From: Garra rufa
Taxonomy: Eukaryota > Chordata > Actinopteri > Cypriniformes > Cyprinidae
Reading direction: 5' to 3'
DNA length: 64,000 nt
Assembly: GCF_049309525.1 (NCBI RefSeq)
Contig: NC_133369.1
Span: 12,051,963-12,115,962 of the forward strand
Shown: positions 47,793 to 60,910 of the stretch, piece by piece
Layout of the letters: each line of letters opens with the position of its first letter
Numbering within the stretch: position 1 is the stretch's first letter
Notes under the pieces: model-generated
Databases searched by the model: none
Told to the model about the DNA's origin: nothing
What the model saw: only the letters and a program-made list of their open reading frames with translations
Made by a program: the position numbers and the translations under genes

Positions 47793-49546
47793 AAGGTTAG
47801 TTCACCCAAAAATAAAAATTAGCCCATGATTTACTCATCCTCCAGGCATCCTAGGTGTATATGATTTCCTTCTTTCAGACAAAACCAATCAGAGTTATAT
47901 TAAAACAATTATCCTGGCACTTCCAAGCTTTAGAATGGCATAGGGTATTTCTCTTCATCAGTCCAAAACAAGTCCAATGCACCCATCCATAATAAAAAGT
48001 GCCTCAAACAGCTCCAGGAGGTGAATAAAGGCCTCCTGTAGTGAATTGATGCATTTTTGTAAGAAAAATATTTAAAATGCAAGAATCACTTTAATCTTGC
48101 TTGCACCAACTGGTCGTACCCAGAAGCCGCTTCAGGCGGATGACGTAATACATTGGCGTTGCACATGCACCACGCGGAAGTGGCGAATGCGAGCATGCTG
48201 TAGGGAGATCAAAACAAAATAAAAGATCATAAATGAAAGTAAAAAACTAGGGTTTGTAAAGGAAAAATGTCAGAGGATTTCGATATAAACCAAGAGTAGA
48301 CTGGTTTTCCTTTGCTAAACTAACATTCTGTAAACAAACGTTAGTTTTCACGAGGCGCATGCGCAATGCCAACATCTGACGTCATCCATCTACAGTGCCT
48401 TGCGAAAGTATTCATACCCCTTCATTTTTTTCACATTTTGTTATGTTTCTGCCTTATGTTAAACTACTTTAAATTACTTTTTTCCCCACACCAATCTACA
48501 CTCCCTACTCCATAATGGCAAACCAAAAAATAGGTTTTTAACATTTGTGCAAATTTATTAAAAATATAAAAACTGAAAAGATAAATTTTCTGGGACACTC
48601 GAAATTTAGCTCAAGAGCATTCATATTGCTTCTAGATGTTACTACACTTCGAGTGGAGTTAAACTGTGGCAAATTCATTTGAATGAGTATGATTTAGAAA
48701 GGCACACACCTCTCAGAAAAGGTCTAACAGCTGAAAATGCATATCAGAGCAAAAACCAAGTCCTGAGGTCAAGATAACTGCCTGTAGAGCTCAGTGACAT
48801 GTCTGCAGACTTGCGTTAAGGCAATGATCTAGGGAAGAGTTCAGAAAAAAATCTGCTGCATTGAAGGTTCACAGAAGCATTATCCATAATGGAAGGCGAT
48901 TGGAACAACTAGGACTCTAGAAAATGTCTGCCAGCCCCCATCCAAGCTGACAGAGCTTGAGAGGTGAAAAGGTGAGGCAAAGAATGGCAGATAATTGCCA
49001 AATGCAGATGTGCAAAGCTTGTCACATCATACCCAAAAAGACTTGAGGCTGTAAAGGTGCTTATGCAATGTACTTATTTCAGTGTTTTATTTTTAATAAA
49101 TTTGTAAAATTTGCAAATCTGGTTTTTGCTTTGTCATTATTATGGTGTAGGGAGTGTAAATTGATGTGGGGGAAAACTAATTTTAAAGCAGTTTAACATA
49201 ATGCTGCAACAAAACAAAATGTGACAAAAATGCAAGGCACTGTAGATTTAATATTTTAATATATTTTTCTTACAAAAACACATCGATTCACTACAGGAGG
49301 CCTTTACTCACCTCGCCGGGGCTGTGTGAGGCACTATTTATTATGGATGGATGCACTTTATTGGACTTGTTTTGGACTGATGAAGAGTAACACCTGCCTG
49401 TCCCATTGTAAAGCTTGAAAGTGCCAGGATAATTTTTAATATAACTCCGATTGGTTTCGTCTGAAAGAAAGAAGTCATATACACCTAGGATGCCTAGAGG
49501 GTGAGTAAATCGTGAGCTAATTTTTAGTTTTGGTGGAACTAACCTT
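47793..49546. mobile_element. Large TTAA-flanked palindrome with a nested Tc1-like element
   Basis: TTAA at 47789-47792 and 49547-49550. The ends AAGGTTAGTTC and GAACTAACCTT (one base different) are inverted. The arms, about 290 bases each, match in reverse, for example CAGACAAAACCAATC against GATTGGTTTCGTCTG and CACTTCCAAGCTT against AAGCTTGAAAGTG. The loop holds the Tc1-like element at 48393-49242. Confidence 0.85.
48393..49242 (+). mobile_element. Tc1-like transposon, internally deleted
   Basis: TA-flanked ends CAGTGCCTTGCGAAAG and TGCAAGGCACTG. The subterminal CACACCAATCTACACTCCCTA is matched inversely by TAGGGAGTGTAAATTGATGTG. Between them is a badly decayed transposase segment (about 48780-49010). 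At 850 bases it is about half the usual Tc1 length. Confidence 0.85.
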
Positions 49547-50140
49547 TTAAGCCTTCTTGAGCAAATCCATGGTGGTCCAGCAACGGTCACTAGAGCATCG
49601 TCACAAAAAATATTCTTGTTTTTACATTTTAAACACTGTTTTAAATCATGTGTGTGACATGGTTTATCTCACTATCATAGAACTCATTTGTTATGGTCAG
49701 CTTGAGTTTTGTGAATAAGTTGTAATCTCACATGCTCCTCCTCTCTTGTACACAGGCTTTAGGAATGGCATGGAAGCACTCAATAGGCTTGTATGTCGTG
49801 GAATATGGGATGTATTTACATGGCCCATGTCTCTATGGATACGGTGACGTGGGGGTAGCGCGGGGCAGAACAGTATAGGATCCTCATCAGGGACATTGCT
49901 GGGTCACTCTCTCTTCAAAGGGAGATGAAAGTGGGTCAGGACTGGGGGAAGAGATGAGAGGAGAAAAGAGGAGAAGGAAGGAAATCAGGAGCAACTGAGA
50001 ACATGCCACACGGTTTTATTTTAGTCTGTTGCACCAGTGTTGATTAGTCAAACTTGCTTAGCGCTTATTCTGTAATTATGTCAGGATGTAGCATTGGTTG
50101 GTATCACGTGGTGGGGTGGCAGTAGTCCTGGGCACCACAA
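49547..50140. other. Apparent single-copy intronic DNA
   Basis: No repeat or coding region recognised. A moderately GC-rich stretch lies at 49840-49880. Confidence 0.3.
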
Positions 50141-50290
50141 TTTAGAGGGGTAGTTTACCACAAAATAATCATTCTGCAATTTACTCACCCTAATGTCGTT
50201 CCAAAGCCATATGACTTACTTTCTTCTGTGGAACGCAAAACGAGAGACTTAAAAAGTCAGTGGGGTCCAGATAAAATTGAACCCTATCGT
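50141..50290. mobile_element. Family T left-end fragment
   Basis: AGGGGTAGTTTACCACAAAATAATC, then TTTACTCACCCTAATGTCG, as in the left arm of family T. No right arm found. Confidence 0.55.
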
Positions 50291-50729
50291 CATGTTGAGT
50301 AGAGATGCTATATTAGCATCCACATCAACACATGATATAACGTTCTGTGTATTATAAGCACTCGCTGCAGATATGTCACATGCCACTTTAAATGCTTGAG
50401 CTCTTTAAAGCAGAATGGATTCTGATTGGCCATCAATGTTTTTATCAACTCGAAAAAATGTTTTGAAAGTGATTCCAACATTATCATTGATCTGTGCCGT
50501 TATTTTTGTTGTGTTGACACTGCTGTTCATTTTTGCTATTCATATTCATATATCTTTAACGTTGTTGTTATAGTTAACATCCTTACTGTGAAAAGGCCTT
50601 AAATCATGAAAGAGTTTTAATTTTTGGTTGAACCAGCACTTGAACACTTTTTACAGCCTTCTATATGGAAATAGTTTTAAAACGTGTTGTCCACTGTTAC
50701 TTTGGAGTTTATATACTATTATGGTATTT

Positions 50730-52690
50730 ATATATTATATATTTTATATTAATTTAATTTGAAATTCTTTTTATTTCAGTTTTAGTACTTCAACTTATTG
50801 TAATTCTGTCTGTCATTTTTAGTATTATTAAAAATATTTCTATTTAGCTTTAAAGGTCCCATATCATCAAAATCAAAATTTCCTGGCTTTTTTCATGATA
50901 ACTAAGGTCTAGGGGCTATCTAACTACCATATGAGTTTCAAAACAGTCAATCCACAGTAAACTGCACACAGCCTGCTTAAAGTAGCTGTTTATTTTCACG
51001 AGCAGCTGTGACTTCCGTAACGATGTGACGTCCGATCGACTCAAGTCACCGCCTTCAGTCACAAACCAACGTCCCACCCTCCTTTTGTCAAACCCCCAGA
51101 CAACAACGCATCCATTCCATTGAGCAACAACAACAGGAAAACAAGTGGAGAAAACCCTGTTCAGTCGATAGATGTCAAGCTACGATCATTACACAGGCTT
51201 CAGAACAACGTTAATATAAGAGACCAGCGGCACGTCAACTTCAGCCTCTTTCACACAGCGATTCCGGTAAATACACGGATAATGTGTCCCACGATTTGTT
51301 CCGGAATTGTTTAATTTGGTTCATTCACAGTTGTTTTCCGGGATCTGTCCGTGCTTTACACACAAACCATAAAGACATGTGACGTTTGGATGTGAGATGT
51401 AATTCGACGCGTACGTTTCACTAAACTGAAACTAACCTGAACAAACTGTGCTTCAGCGCTGATAGTGAGGAGCTGGCTCTGCCTGATGATCGCTGCTTCA
51501 TTCCACTTTGCACGTAACGTTATTTTTCGTTGTGAAGAGTCGCTTGATAACGTGCATCATTACTACAACACTGCCTTTAGGTTCTGGCTTTGGTTCACAC
51601 AGTTCCCGTAATTTTCCAGAATCAGCGCGCATTGTGAAAGGGGCTTTACTAAAGCAACAGTTATGTAGCCTACTGCATTCGGTGTTTGTAAAAGAAAAAA
51701 CATTAATGATCATACTAAAATATCCTGTTGAGTATCAGCTCTCTCTATTGCTCTGAGCTCGCTTACGCTTACAGCATACATGACCGTAGTTACCTGTGAT
51801 TGGCCTGGTTGTGCGTCACTCAGAAAACAACAGGCCAATCAGAAGAGAGGCTCATGAATATTAATTAGATGGGCCAAAATCGACCTGTTTTTGACAGAGC
51901 TCCTAAAAAAGGAGCTGTAAAAATATATTGAGATGGATTTTGGCACTTATACCGCAAATATATATTCTTAAGGACATCAACAAATAAAATAAACCTCCAG
52001 AAATGTGTACGATATGGGACCTTTAAATTCTTTTAAATTCAGATTTAGTAATTTAAGTACTTCAACTTAAATGCATTTTATTTCTCTTTTAGTTATTTTA
52101 ATACTTAAACTCATTGTATTGTTTCTTTTTTTAAAATATTTCTATTCACTATTAATTTCTTTTCATTGTAGTTTATTTTATTTTGGTTTTAGTAATATTT
52201 CTGTTTGTCGTTTTTAATATAATTTTTTAATATTTCTATTTAGTTTTAAATTCTTTTTAATTCAGTTAGTAATTGTAGTACTTCTGTTTGTCTTTTTTAT
52301 GTATTTATATTCAGATTATTTCAGTTTTAGTAATTTGAATAGTTCAACTTATTGTATTTCTGTTTGTCATTTTTCATATATATTTTTTAAATATTTCTGT
52401 TTAGCATTAAATTCTTTTATTTCAGTTTTAGTAATTTTAGTAGTTCAACTTAAACTTATTTAATTTAAGTTTTAGTAATTTTAGAACTTAATCTCAATGT
52501 ATTTCTGTTTGTCATTTTTATCGTTTTAAATATATATTTCTATTTAGCTTTAAATTCTTATTTCAGTTTGAGTCATTTTAGTACTTCAACTTCAACTTAT
52601 TTTATTACTGTTAGTTCACAAGGCAACAGTTCACATTTAAATTTTTTAAATTGTTTTTGCTTTCTGATTTTATTTTATTTCAGCTCTATC
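50730..52690. repeat. Roughly 100-bp AT-rich minisatellite, split by a transposon
   Basis: Units containing TTATTTCAGTTTTAGTA, CTTCAACTTATTGTA, TTTCTGTTTGTCATTTTT and ATATTTCTATTTAGCTTTAAA recur at 50750-50853 and then five or six times at 52023-52690. The TTAA element at 50854-52022 sits between the first unit and the rest. Confidence 0.75.
50854..52022. mobile_element. TTAA-flanked element (AGGTCCCATATC ends)
   Basis: TTAA at 50850-50853 and 52023-52026. The ends AGGTCCCATATC and GATATGGGACCT are inverted. The 1.17-kb interior is less AT-rich, with no recognised protein. Confidence 0.85.
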
Positions 52691-53642
52691 CCAGTAACCG
52701 AAAACTGTTTTTAAATAGTTTTAGTGGTTAGTTAACAATAAGAACACTGGTCTTGTCCAAAGACAACTCAGTTTCAAAATCAGTTTGATGTCAGTCTAGG
52801 CACCAAATTTTCAGTCTTTTGGGGTCGCTTTTGCGAATAATAAACACATAGGTGATTCTGCAATTCAGAAACTCTTTATTTTAACTTTTCAGGGAAGCTG
52901 CAGTTGGAAACCCTCACCCCAAGGTGATGGACGTAGTGTCCAGGTGATCCTAGTCCCACATGCTGGCCTACTTATAGACAACATCCATCCAGATTGGCCT
53001 AGATAACCCATATTGCATAAACAGGTTCCACAAATTGTCAAAATGAATACCAGCCAGCTTGTCAGTCTGCTTCATCACTTGAATGCACTATTCTGGCCGG
53101 CTGTCCACATGCATGTGCGTTTTGGTAGCCTATATTTGCAACATGCCTGTTTCAAAACCCATAGTTAGCAAACTGCATGTGTCCATGTAAAAGGCCCTGT
53201 TGTCACCATGGGAGTGCGAGACTGCTTCATGCACTGACTGTGACAGCCAAAGTGCCTGTCTGTGTGCCTGCATGCCTGCACACACCCCTTGCCAGGCTCC
53301 ATGACTGCTCTAAGCTGGCACAGCAAGAATTAAATAGCCAGAGCTTCTAGAGATTATGCCTGGCTTAACAGAAGCTTAATCACATCGTATGTGCAGTATA
53401 GGAGGAATGGGACAGACACAGGGAAGAGGAAAAAGAGAAGGAGAGGTGGCACAGGGGCATTAGGTGTTCATGTGGACCGAGGTCTGAGGATTGCTGTTTT
53501 GACAGTTCAAATGTCAAGGGTATATCTGATCCAAAAAGGAGCATGGTGGACATCAGATTCCAAGCTTATGGTCCTTGCATGTTCAGTAGCACTGCTTGTG
53601 AAAACCACCTGTATGATAACTATAGAAAACTTGATGCTTTAA

Positions 53643-54225
53643 AGGGGTCATTGGATGCAAAATTCACTTTTACATGTTGTTTGAACATAAATGTGTGTAC
53701 AAAATGACGTAGTTCTGCACAGGCTCCTCCCACAATTGTTGATTGACATGACCCTCTTACCTTAGACCCGCCCTGAGTGAGCTGTGAACTGTCCGCCATT
53801 GTTTCGACGCTGGAGTAGGGGTAGACAAGAATGTCTCCGGTTGGGCAATTTGAGGTGTTCTGTTGTTGGATGTAATAATGAACATAGCAGTTGTCATTTA
53901 CTCCCGACATCTGAGCCGCTGAAGACGCACAGGATTAACGTTACTTTCGTTTTTGAAGGGAGTGCACCTGCCGATCTACCTAAAAGTGTCTATTTCCGTG
54001 CTAATCATTCGTAATCCAGCTTCAACTACGGAAGAAGCGGATATAAGTGTTTTTTATGAATCTTTGCATTGCGCCTTTTCTAATAATGTGTTATTTAGCA
54101 AGTTCTGCGGCTGACATTTACAAGGAAAGTGCAACAGAACGGCTTGCTGTGAACAGAGCTGTTTCTGACAAGGTAAAAAAGTTGAATCATATCAGCTTGT
54201 AGAAAATGGGCATCCAATGATCCCT
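53643..54225. mobile_element. TTAA-flanked element (AGGGGTCATTGGATGC ends)
   Basis: TTAA at 53639-53642 and 54226-54229. The left AGGGGTCATTGGATGC and right GCATCCAATGATCCCT are inverted with one mismatch. The interior includes 'TGTTCTGTTGTTGGATGTAA' and 'CCGACATCTGAGCCG', which could be a gene-derived fragment; not identified. Confidence 0.85.
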
Positions 54226-55002
54226 TTAAATCTTCAGCTACCAATGGCTATTGAACTTAGTGTACAGTAGTCAACATTTGAAGTGGATCAAAACCTTTCA
54301 TCAGAGTCATCCTAAAACCAAAACAATACCCCGTTCTTGTCTAAGGACAACTTTTATGAACTTTTTTGATCCACTACAAATGTTGACTATTAATAATACA
54401 CATTAATGCTTAGATGCATAGACGTATAACTTAGCATTTGCAAACAGGTTTACTTGTATGATGTGATGTAATTCTGATATTTGTCTGTCAGACAGGAATA
54501 TAAGTTTGATAAATACCGCTTGAATGTTTGGCTGTTGATCAGCATTATTTTACCCATAGATGCTGCTAATGTGACAGCAGAAACGGAAAGTAATTTCAGA
54601 GGTGGAGTATGTTATTACATTTTAATGAAAGATTACAGACGACAAGCAAGACTCTTTTAAAACAAAAATTATATGTTTTAATGTATTTGTAATGTTTAGT
54701 ATCATTATTATTAATAAAATAATAGTTTAATGTTGGCTTTTAATATTTCAGCTTTTTTGATGAGTATTTTATATACTGTAACTTGGTAACAAATGTTTTT
54801 TTAATCGGAGGATGGCCTTCGGGATGAGATGCTCTTCAGGATTGTTTGAAATTTGTTTATGCTAATATTTTTGTGTGGATGGTCAGTCATTGGACAAATT
54901 GCCAATTCATCTCTTATTAATTTCTTTTTTATTTATGTACTTGCTAATTCATCTTTTATTAAAATTTGTAAAACATTTTAGGCTAAATGTTTTTTAAACT
55001 AT

Positions 55003-55350
55003 ACAGTCAAACCATTTGTTCAGACACCTTCAACATTTCTTATGTTATCACAGTTTATTTGCTATAGTTTAGAAAATGGTAATAAAATATGACAAGAACT
55101 CAAGAGTTAAACTGTGTCAGAACAAATTCATCTTGATAATGTCAGATCATAATCTTGATAATGTCAGATCCAAACATTCAGACAATATTTACACAACTAT
55201 CAATACTTTGTTGACCAATTTCCAAGAAATGCTTAATTTTGTTCAGTCTGTAAAAAGGTTGCATTAGAAATTCAGTAAAAAACATGGTCAGGTTAAAGTG
55301 TCTGAATAATTTTTGGTCCCAAATGATATCAGTTTTACTGGTAGTCCACT
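55003..55350. mobile_element. Tc1-type MITE
   Basis: TA then CAGTCAAACCATTTGTTCAG on the left, and GGTAGTCCACTG then TA on the right. Inner phrases TTCAGACACCTTCAACA and AGTGTCTGAATAAT face each other. Confidence 0.55.
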
Positions 55351-55439
55351 GTATAAAGAATTTTGGGGTATAATATATCACAGTTTACTTTATTTTGCTA
55401 TCCTCACATACTTTAATGAACTGTAGTGTCCTGCACCCA

Positions 55440-56101
55440 CTAGTAAATGATATCTGGTGTCTGAAAATTTCTCACCCTCAGACCATCCAAGATGTAGATG
55501 AGTTTGTGTCCTAATCAGAAAATATTTGGAGAAATTTAGCATTGCATCACTTGCTCACCAATGGATCCATTGCAGTGAATGGGTGCCATCAGAATGAGAG
55601 TTCAAACCACTAATAGAAACATCACAATAATCCACAGTAGTTCAGGTGACTCCAGTCCATCAATGAATGTCTTGTTAAGTAAAAATCCTTGATTGTAATA
55701 ACCCGTAATATTGCTTTCTCCAGTTTAAAAGGTGTCTACTCTGTCTCAAGAGAGTAGTGTACACAGATCAAGCACTGTTTATGAGCAAAACAGCTCTAAA
55801 CAATAATATTGGTAGATTTGGATTGAAAGGACAACAGGGGAGGAAGCATTATTATGAATTATAGACTTATATTTTGGTCAGAAGTGGCATTTAACATTAA
55901 ACTGCCTTGATGGATTTTTTTATTACAAATACACAGCTTTTCACTTCACAAAATGTTAATTGATGACCTGGAGTCGTGTTGGATGTAATGCTGCATTTCT
56001 CCAAATTGGTTACCATAAAGAAACATACTACTTTACATCTTGGATGGCCTAAGGATGAATACATTTTGAGCAAATTATCATTTTTAAGTGAACTACTTCT
56101 T
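55440..56101. mobile_element. Family T palindromic MITE, left end eroded
   Basis: The right end AAGTGAACTACTTCT is followed by TTAA. Left-arm phrases CTCACCCTCAGACCATCCAAGATGTA are inverted as TTTACATCTTGGATGGCC. Confidence 0.65.
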
Positions 56102-56104
56102 TAA

Positions 56105-57192
56105 AATGAAATGATACCACTGCATGCATAAACTGCTCCTTGTTTTACAAAACATTGTCCAACCTCTGATTAGCAGCTACATCTATGGAACAAGAAAGAC
56201 AAATAGCCAACATTGTCCTTTTAACTAGTGTGACTGAAAAAGTATTGACTCAAAAGGGCAAGACTACTTGGAAGAAATCAACCTAGACTTTACAGTGATG
56301 TGAGGAATAATACTTGAAGCTATTCACTGAGTGAAAGCCTTTTCATCAATTATATAACTGGCCAGATGAACAGAGATGTCTTTGTTAAAGAGGGTGATGT
56401 TCACCCTGATATAAGGGTGTAACATATGGAAACATGCCACCCCAAAACATGTCAGTTAGACATGTCAATCACTTCTTTTGTAACCTAGCGGTTTGTTTTG
56501 CTTTGCAAATGACGTTGAATAAATTTGTCGAAACTCCCAAAGATTTGGCTACTGACATGTGAACAGAGGTGAAAGACAAAGCAGTTGAACTTCTATAGGA
56601 TTTTTTTTTTCTTCTTCTTTTTTTTCGGAATTGTTCACGTTGCCCATCATTTCCTCTCAAATAGATTGTCTATAGCACTCATGCCTTGTAATGGGGAGAT
56701 ATATTTGACATGTGTTTTACATTGATTTGTTTTAATGGTTTGTCCTTTGGCAAATCCAGTGGCCTTAGTTTATTCCAGTCCTGCCATTAGATCATGTTCA
56801 TCAACTCCTGTGTCTATGTAAAGTACAAAGCTGGTATTTTTGGTTATGTAAACCTTGATACTACATAGTCTTGGGAAAAAAGTGGCAGACAAAATACTAA
56901 TAGTTTGTATGGTTAGATTACTACCTTAAGTTTTTATAAAGTGATTTAGTTTAGTGATTAAGTGATTAAGTTTTCAGGTGATACAAAGTTTATCTTGCAT
57001 GTTAAACTCTGTATTATTTGATAATTCTGTACAATTACAGTATTTATTAATTTGTAACTTTATTGGTTCTAATAATTTATTAATTGTAGGTGCTTTGTCA
57101 TTTCTATATTTAGTATTTCTATTTAGCATTAAAATATTTTATTTTAATGTTATTATTGTAAATAATACAATTAAATGATATTATTTTATACT
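56105..57192. other. AT-rich, no feature recognised
   Basis: No exon or clear repeat found. Confidence 0.3.
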
Positions 57193-57618
57193 ACACTCTT
57201 AAAAATAAAGGTGCGTCACAATGCCATAAAAGAACCTTTTTGTCTGAATGGTTCCATAAAGAACCTTTAACATCTGAAGAATCTTACTGTTTCACAAAGG
57301 GTTCTTTATGGAGAAGGAAGGTTCTTCAGATTATTAAAAAAAAAAGTTAAGAAAGCAGTTGCGCTCCGGGCGTCCCGTGTTCGAATCCCGGCTCAAGGAT
57401 CTTTCCCGATCCTCTCTCCCACTTCGCTTCCTTTCAATACTGATCTGTCCTATCACAAAAAAGGCAAAAATTAAATAAATAAATCTTTTTAAAAAAAGCA
57501 AAGGTAAGAAAGAGATGGTTGTTTAAATAACCTTTGAATGAATGGTTCTTTGTGGAACCAAAAATGTTTTTTAATGGCATCACTATGAAGAACCTTTTAA
57601 AGCACCTTTATTTTTATG
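57193..57618. mobile_element. Palindromic MITE (ACACTCTTAAAAATAAAGG type) hosting a SINE
   Basis: The left ACACTCTTAAAAATAAAGGTGC and right AGCACCTTTATTTTTA are inverted, with AAGAACCTTT and AAAGGTTCTT motifs throughout. A tRNA-derived SINE is inserted. Confidence 0.8.
57356..57504 (+). mobile_element. tRNA-derived SINE, 5'-truncated, with 8-bp target duplication
   Basis: Contains a Pol III B box, GTTCGAATCCC, and the phrase CCCACTTCGCTTCCTTTC, then an A-rich tail. TAAGAAAG flanks it at 57348-57355 and 57505-57512. The A box is not recognisable, so it is not a functional tRNA gene. Confidence 0.8.
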
Positions 57619-59097
57619 TATATAATATATGGTTAACTTCTTATTTTTCTTATATTTTGTAAAAATATTTATGTTTTAACCTTTATTTATTTACTTATTT
57701 TAAACAACGTAGCTGGTGAAAAAAAATACCCAGCCTGTCTTTAAATTACTAGATTTGCTTGGTGCTGATCTAACAGCTTTTTTCTCTCCTACTGCCAGTG
57801 CTTCTTCTCCCTTCCTGCAGTGATTTTGCTTGGCCACTAGAGGCAGTAGAGGAGGGACCACCAGTATCTTCTCAATTATCAGAGCCTTATGCATGCTTTT
57901 TTTTTTTGTTCTGTTAATCCCCAGGTAAAGCATTGATATCACCAGTTATATTGTTTTATAAGATTTATCTATTGTGTTTTAGTGTATTATTATAGTATAT
58001 TATATTTAATATAGTATATTTCTTTTATTTTATGTCTGTATGTAAAATTATGTAATATTTATGTCTTGCTGCTTACTGTTATGTCACCCCAAGGCTTCCA
58101 GTGGCACCTGTAGGAGTGACCCATGAGCAACCGGTCTCTCTTATAAACTCTCCCTGACCTCCTAAGAAAGTAAATAAGACCTAATCCCTCTATTGTTGCC
58201 TGTGGCATAATATAGAAACCTTAATGCATACATTAAAGCATGCATAAAGCATAAACAAATCTCCCTGAATTAATAATTGTAGATTAATTGCATCAAAAAG
58301 AGATGACACTGGTGTGGCCTGGGCGTCAGCACTCTTGCTGGTTCTCTCGTTGACTGTCTGTGCAAGTGTTAGATGTGTGGTTTTCAGGTGAAAGGTCGTG
58401 CTGCGGAAGGCAGGGCAGGGTGGGGGGAGGCTCATCAGGGATTAACAGTGGGGATTCTCCTGCGTCTCGCTCCACGAAAGGGTCAGGCGTAAGTGCACTG
58501 ACACGTGTGGACAGATACTGTCAAGCTTTGTCTCTTCCTGATCATCATTTACATGGGTGTATTATTACACAATATATTTAATTTAGTACGATGTGACTGT
58601 AATAATGACTACATCATTATTATGTTTGTAAGGCTATGAAATAAACTTGTCCTTGTTATTTTACTTTAGTTGAGTTAGAATATTATGCTACTGAAGTTGC
58701 AATAGTATTTACGTCAGTAATATGATTTTATTTTAAATAATGACTGATGTTTACATTCTCACTTATTACACAGTTACATTGAAAAAAAATGGTGTAGAGA
58801 AGTTGGTGTCATTCAGAAATTGCTAGTAAATTTCACAATGCCAAGTGACACTTGAATTAAATGAGATTTATAAGTAGTAAGATTTTAAGTAATATTTTCT
58901 TGCAAAACATACTCCCATAATCTTTCTGTTATTTACAACCTTTTATAAATAAATGCATGGACAGGAAATATTACTGTCAGTTTAAATCATTTACATTACA
59001 AATTATTCAGTTATTTACAGTACATTATACGTTTGTTTAAAACTGTTTTCTCGACCGACCAATCAGTGATGCCGTGGACGGAGGTCATTATTCAGAA
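57619..59097. other. Apparent single-copy DNA with one CTCF-like core
   Basis: CCACTAGAGGCAG at 57834-57846. No coding exon recognised. A GC-richer patch lies at about 58380-58500. Confidence 0.3.
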
Positions 59098-59490
59098 ATA
59101 TGTGACCCTGGTCCACAAAACCAGTCATACAGGTCAATTTTGTGAAATTAAACTAAATAAGCTTTCCATTGATGTATGGTTTGTTAGGATTGGACAATAT
59201 TTGGCAGAGAAACAACTATTTGAAAATCTCAAATCTGAGGGTGCAAAAAATCCAAATATTGATAAAATCACCTTTAAAGTCGTCCAAATGAAGTTCTCAG
59301 TGATGCATATTACTAATCAAAAATTAAGTTTTGATATATTTACAGTAGGAAATGTACAAAATAGCTTCATGGAACATGATGTTTAATATCCTAATGATTT
59401 TTGGCATAAAAAAAATAATAAAATCAATCATTTTGACCCATACAAATATATCTGTGCTACTTGTGACTGTTTTTGTGGTCCAGGGTCACA
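59098..59490. mobile_element. Palindromic MITE family Q
   Basis: Starts ATGTGACCCTGGTCCACAAAA and ends TTTTGTGGTCCAGGGTCACAT, a near-perfect inverted pair. Confidence 0.9.
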
Positions 59491-60579
59491 TATTTGACTA
59501 AGTTTTGCAATTAGCAAATCTATGTAATCAGAATCAAGTATTCCAGAGAGCTGTAATAAATTAATTATCATACATGATGCTCTGTTTTTGTTAATGTCTG
59601 AAAATGAAAGGAAATCGAAGATTTTGTTTTTGTAGTTACAGAAGTATTTTAATTCCTAAAGCACTAGCTGTGACTTCATAGAGTGATTTAGAAATGCTGG
59701 TACTAAAGTGTTGGACATCTTTAGCATTTGTATCCATAACTGTTCAAGCACCTCATGCAACCTATTTATGGATGAAACTTCAAACTTCTGTAATGGTAAA
59801 CTTGACCCTGCCCCATCTTGGGTTTCTTGGCAGAACTTCCATGGCACTAGCAACGTTGGGCCATTTTTGTCTCAGGTAACTTAAGTGTAATGAGGACAAC
59901 TGTTCTGTTTGGAAACAAGTTTTTTTTTTTTACAGCTTCATATCCTGCGCATGTGCTTTCATAGAGTGGCATCACTAAACCACTTGTAGGATATCTAATT
60001 ATTGAGGACAACAACAAAGTGTTCAAGCTCACTTACAACTTGTATTAACTGGAAAATGAAATTAAAAGCACTGCAACTGTTACTGTTAACATAAGGATCC
60101 TAAATGAACTGTTTATTGCCATTTGAATGTCAGAGGGCACTTTGCGATCCTAGCTAGATGTTCTGTTCCTGACCTGTTTTAAGTGTTCCATAATTGGCAT
60201 GTTTTGTTATACGGCTCTTGGATGTACGGAATCGACGCGGTCCAAAGAAAGCACACACTTTAGGTGGCTATTTTAAATATTTAGGGACTAGGAGGTCAGC
60301 TTTACTTAGTTGTAAATATCTCACTGTTGGTGGACAAGCCAGTTGCCAATGGGAAAGTGTTTGCTGGGAGTGCTGTGATGTATATCTGGCCGTTCTGCCT
60401 GTCAATAAGGAGGTTGAAAATAAAGCACTGAAGAGTATATGATTTGTTTTGGTCAGCATGCCGTCCCCATCTCCTGCTCCTAGCGGAAAGCACATTTTTG
60501 TTGCCTTATTTAACTTGCATGTGTCCAAACAGACAAATGTAACTCTGTAATGCACACTTTAAAATGGAGAAAAAAGCCA

Positions 60580-60910
60580 TCTCTGGCGTGAGCAGAGCTG
60601 AAACACAACCCCGGCAACCTCCCCGCAGTGTAATTGTAATTCGCTGCTGTGTTACCCCGCCGTTCCTTTTGCGCTTGCTAGCTTCTTCAGTGAAGTTCGA
60701 CTACCGTATCTTCCCACTGCATCATGTTTACCTAGCAACACGCATCACCCGCTGCCGGCCCTCCCATTGGTCATTTCAAAACGCACCCGGGACCAATGGC
60801 AGGGCTGTTACCATGGTACAATGTGTAGTTGCCGGGTGGAATTTTGCTGCAAGGCACGTGAGTCCCGGAATCTTCGCCTTGCGTTTTTAATCTCGGGTGT
60901 CTGGGAGCTT
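60580..60910. promoter_or_regulatory. GC-rich block with CCAAT boxes and RFX X-box-like sites
   Basis: Opposed CCAAT motifs (CCATTGGTC near 60765 and GACCAATGG at 60791-60799), GTTTACCTAGCAAC (60726-60739) and GTTACCATGGTACA (60807-60820). CG content is raised compared with surroundings. Looks like a promoter or enhancer; no transcript start was determined. Confidence 0.4.

Noticed and set aside
57361..57410. Possible tRNA gene (B box GTTCGAATCCC)
   Set aside because: No A box or cloverleaf, an A-rich tail and flanking target duplications show it is a SINE.
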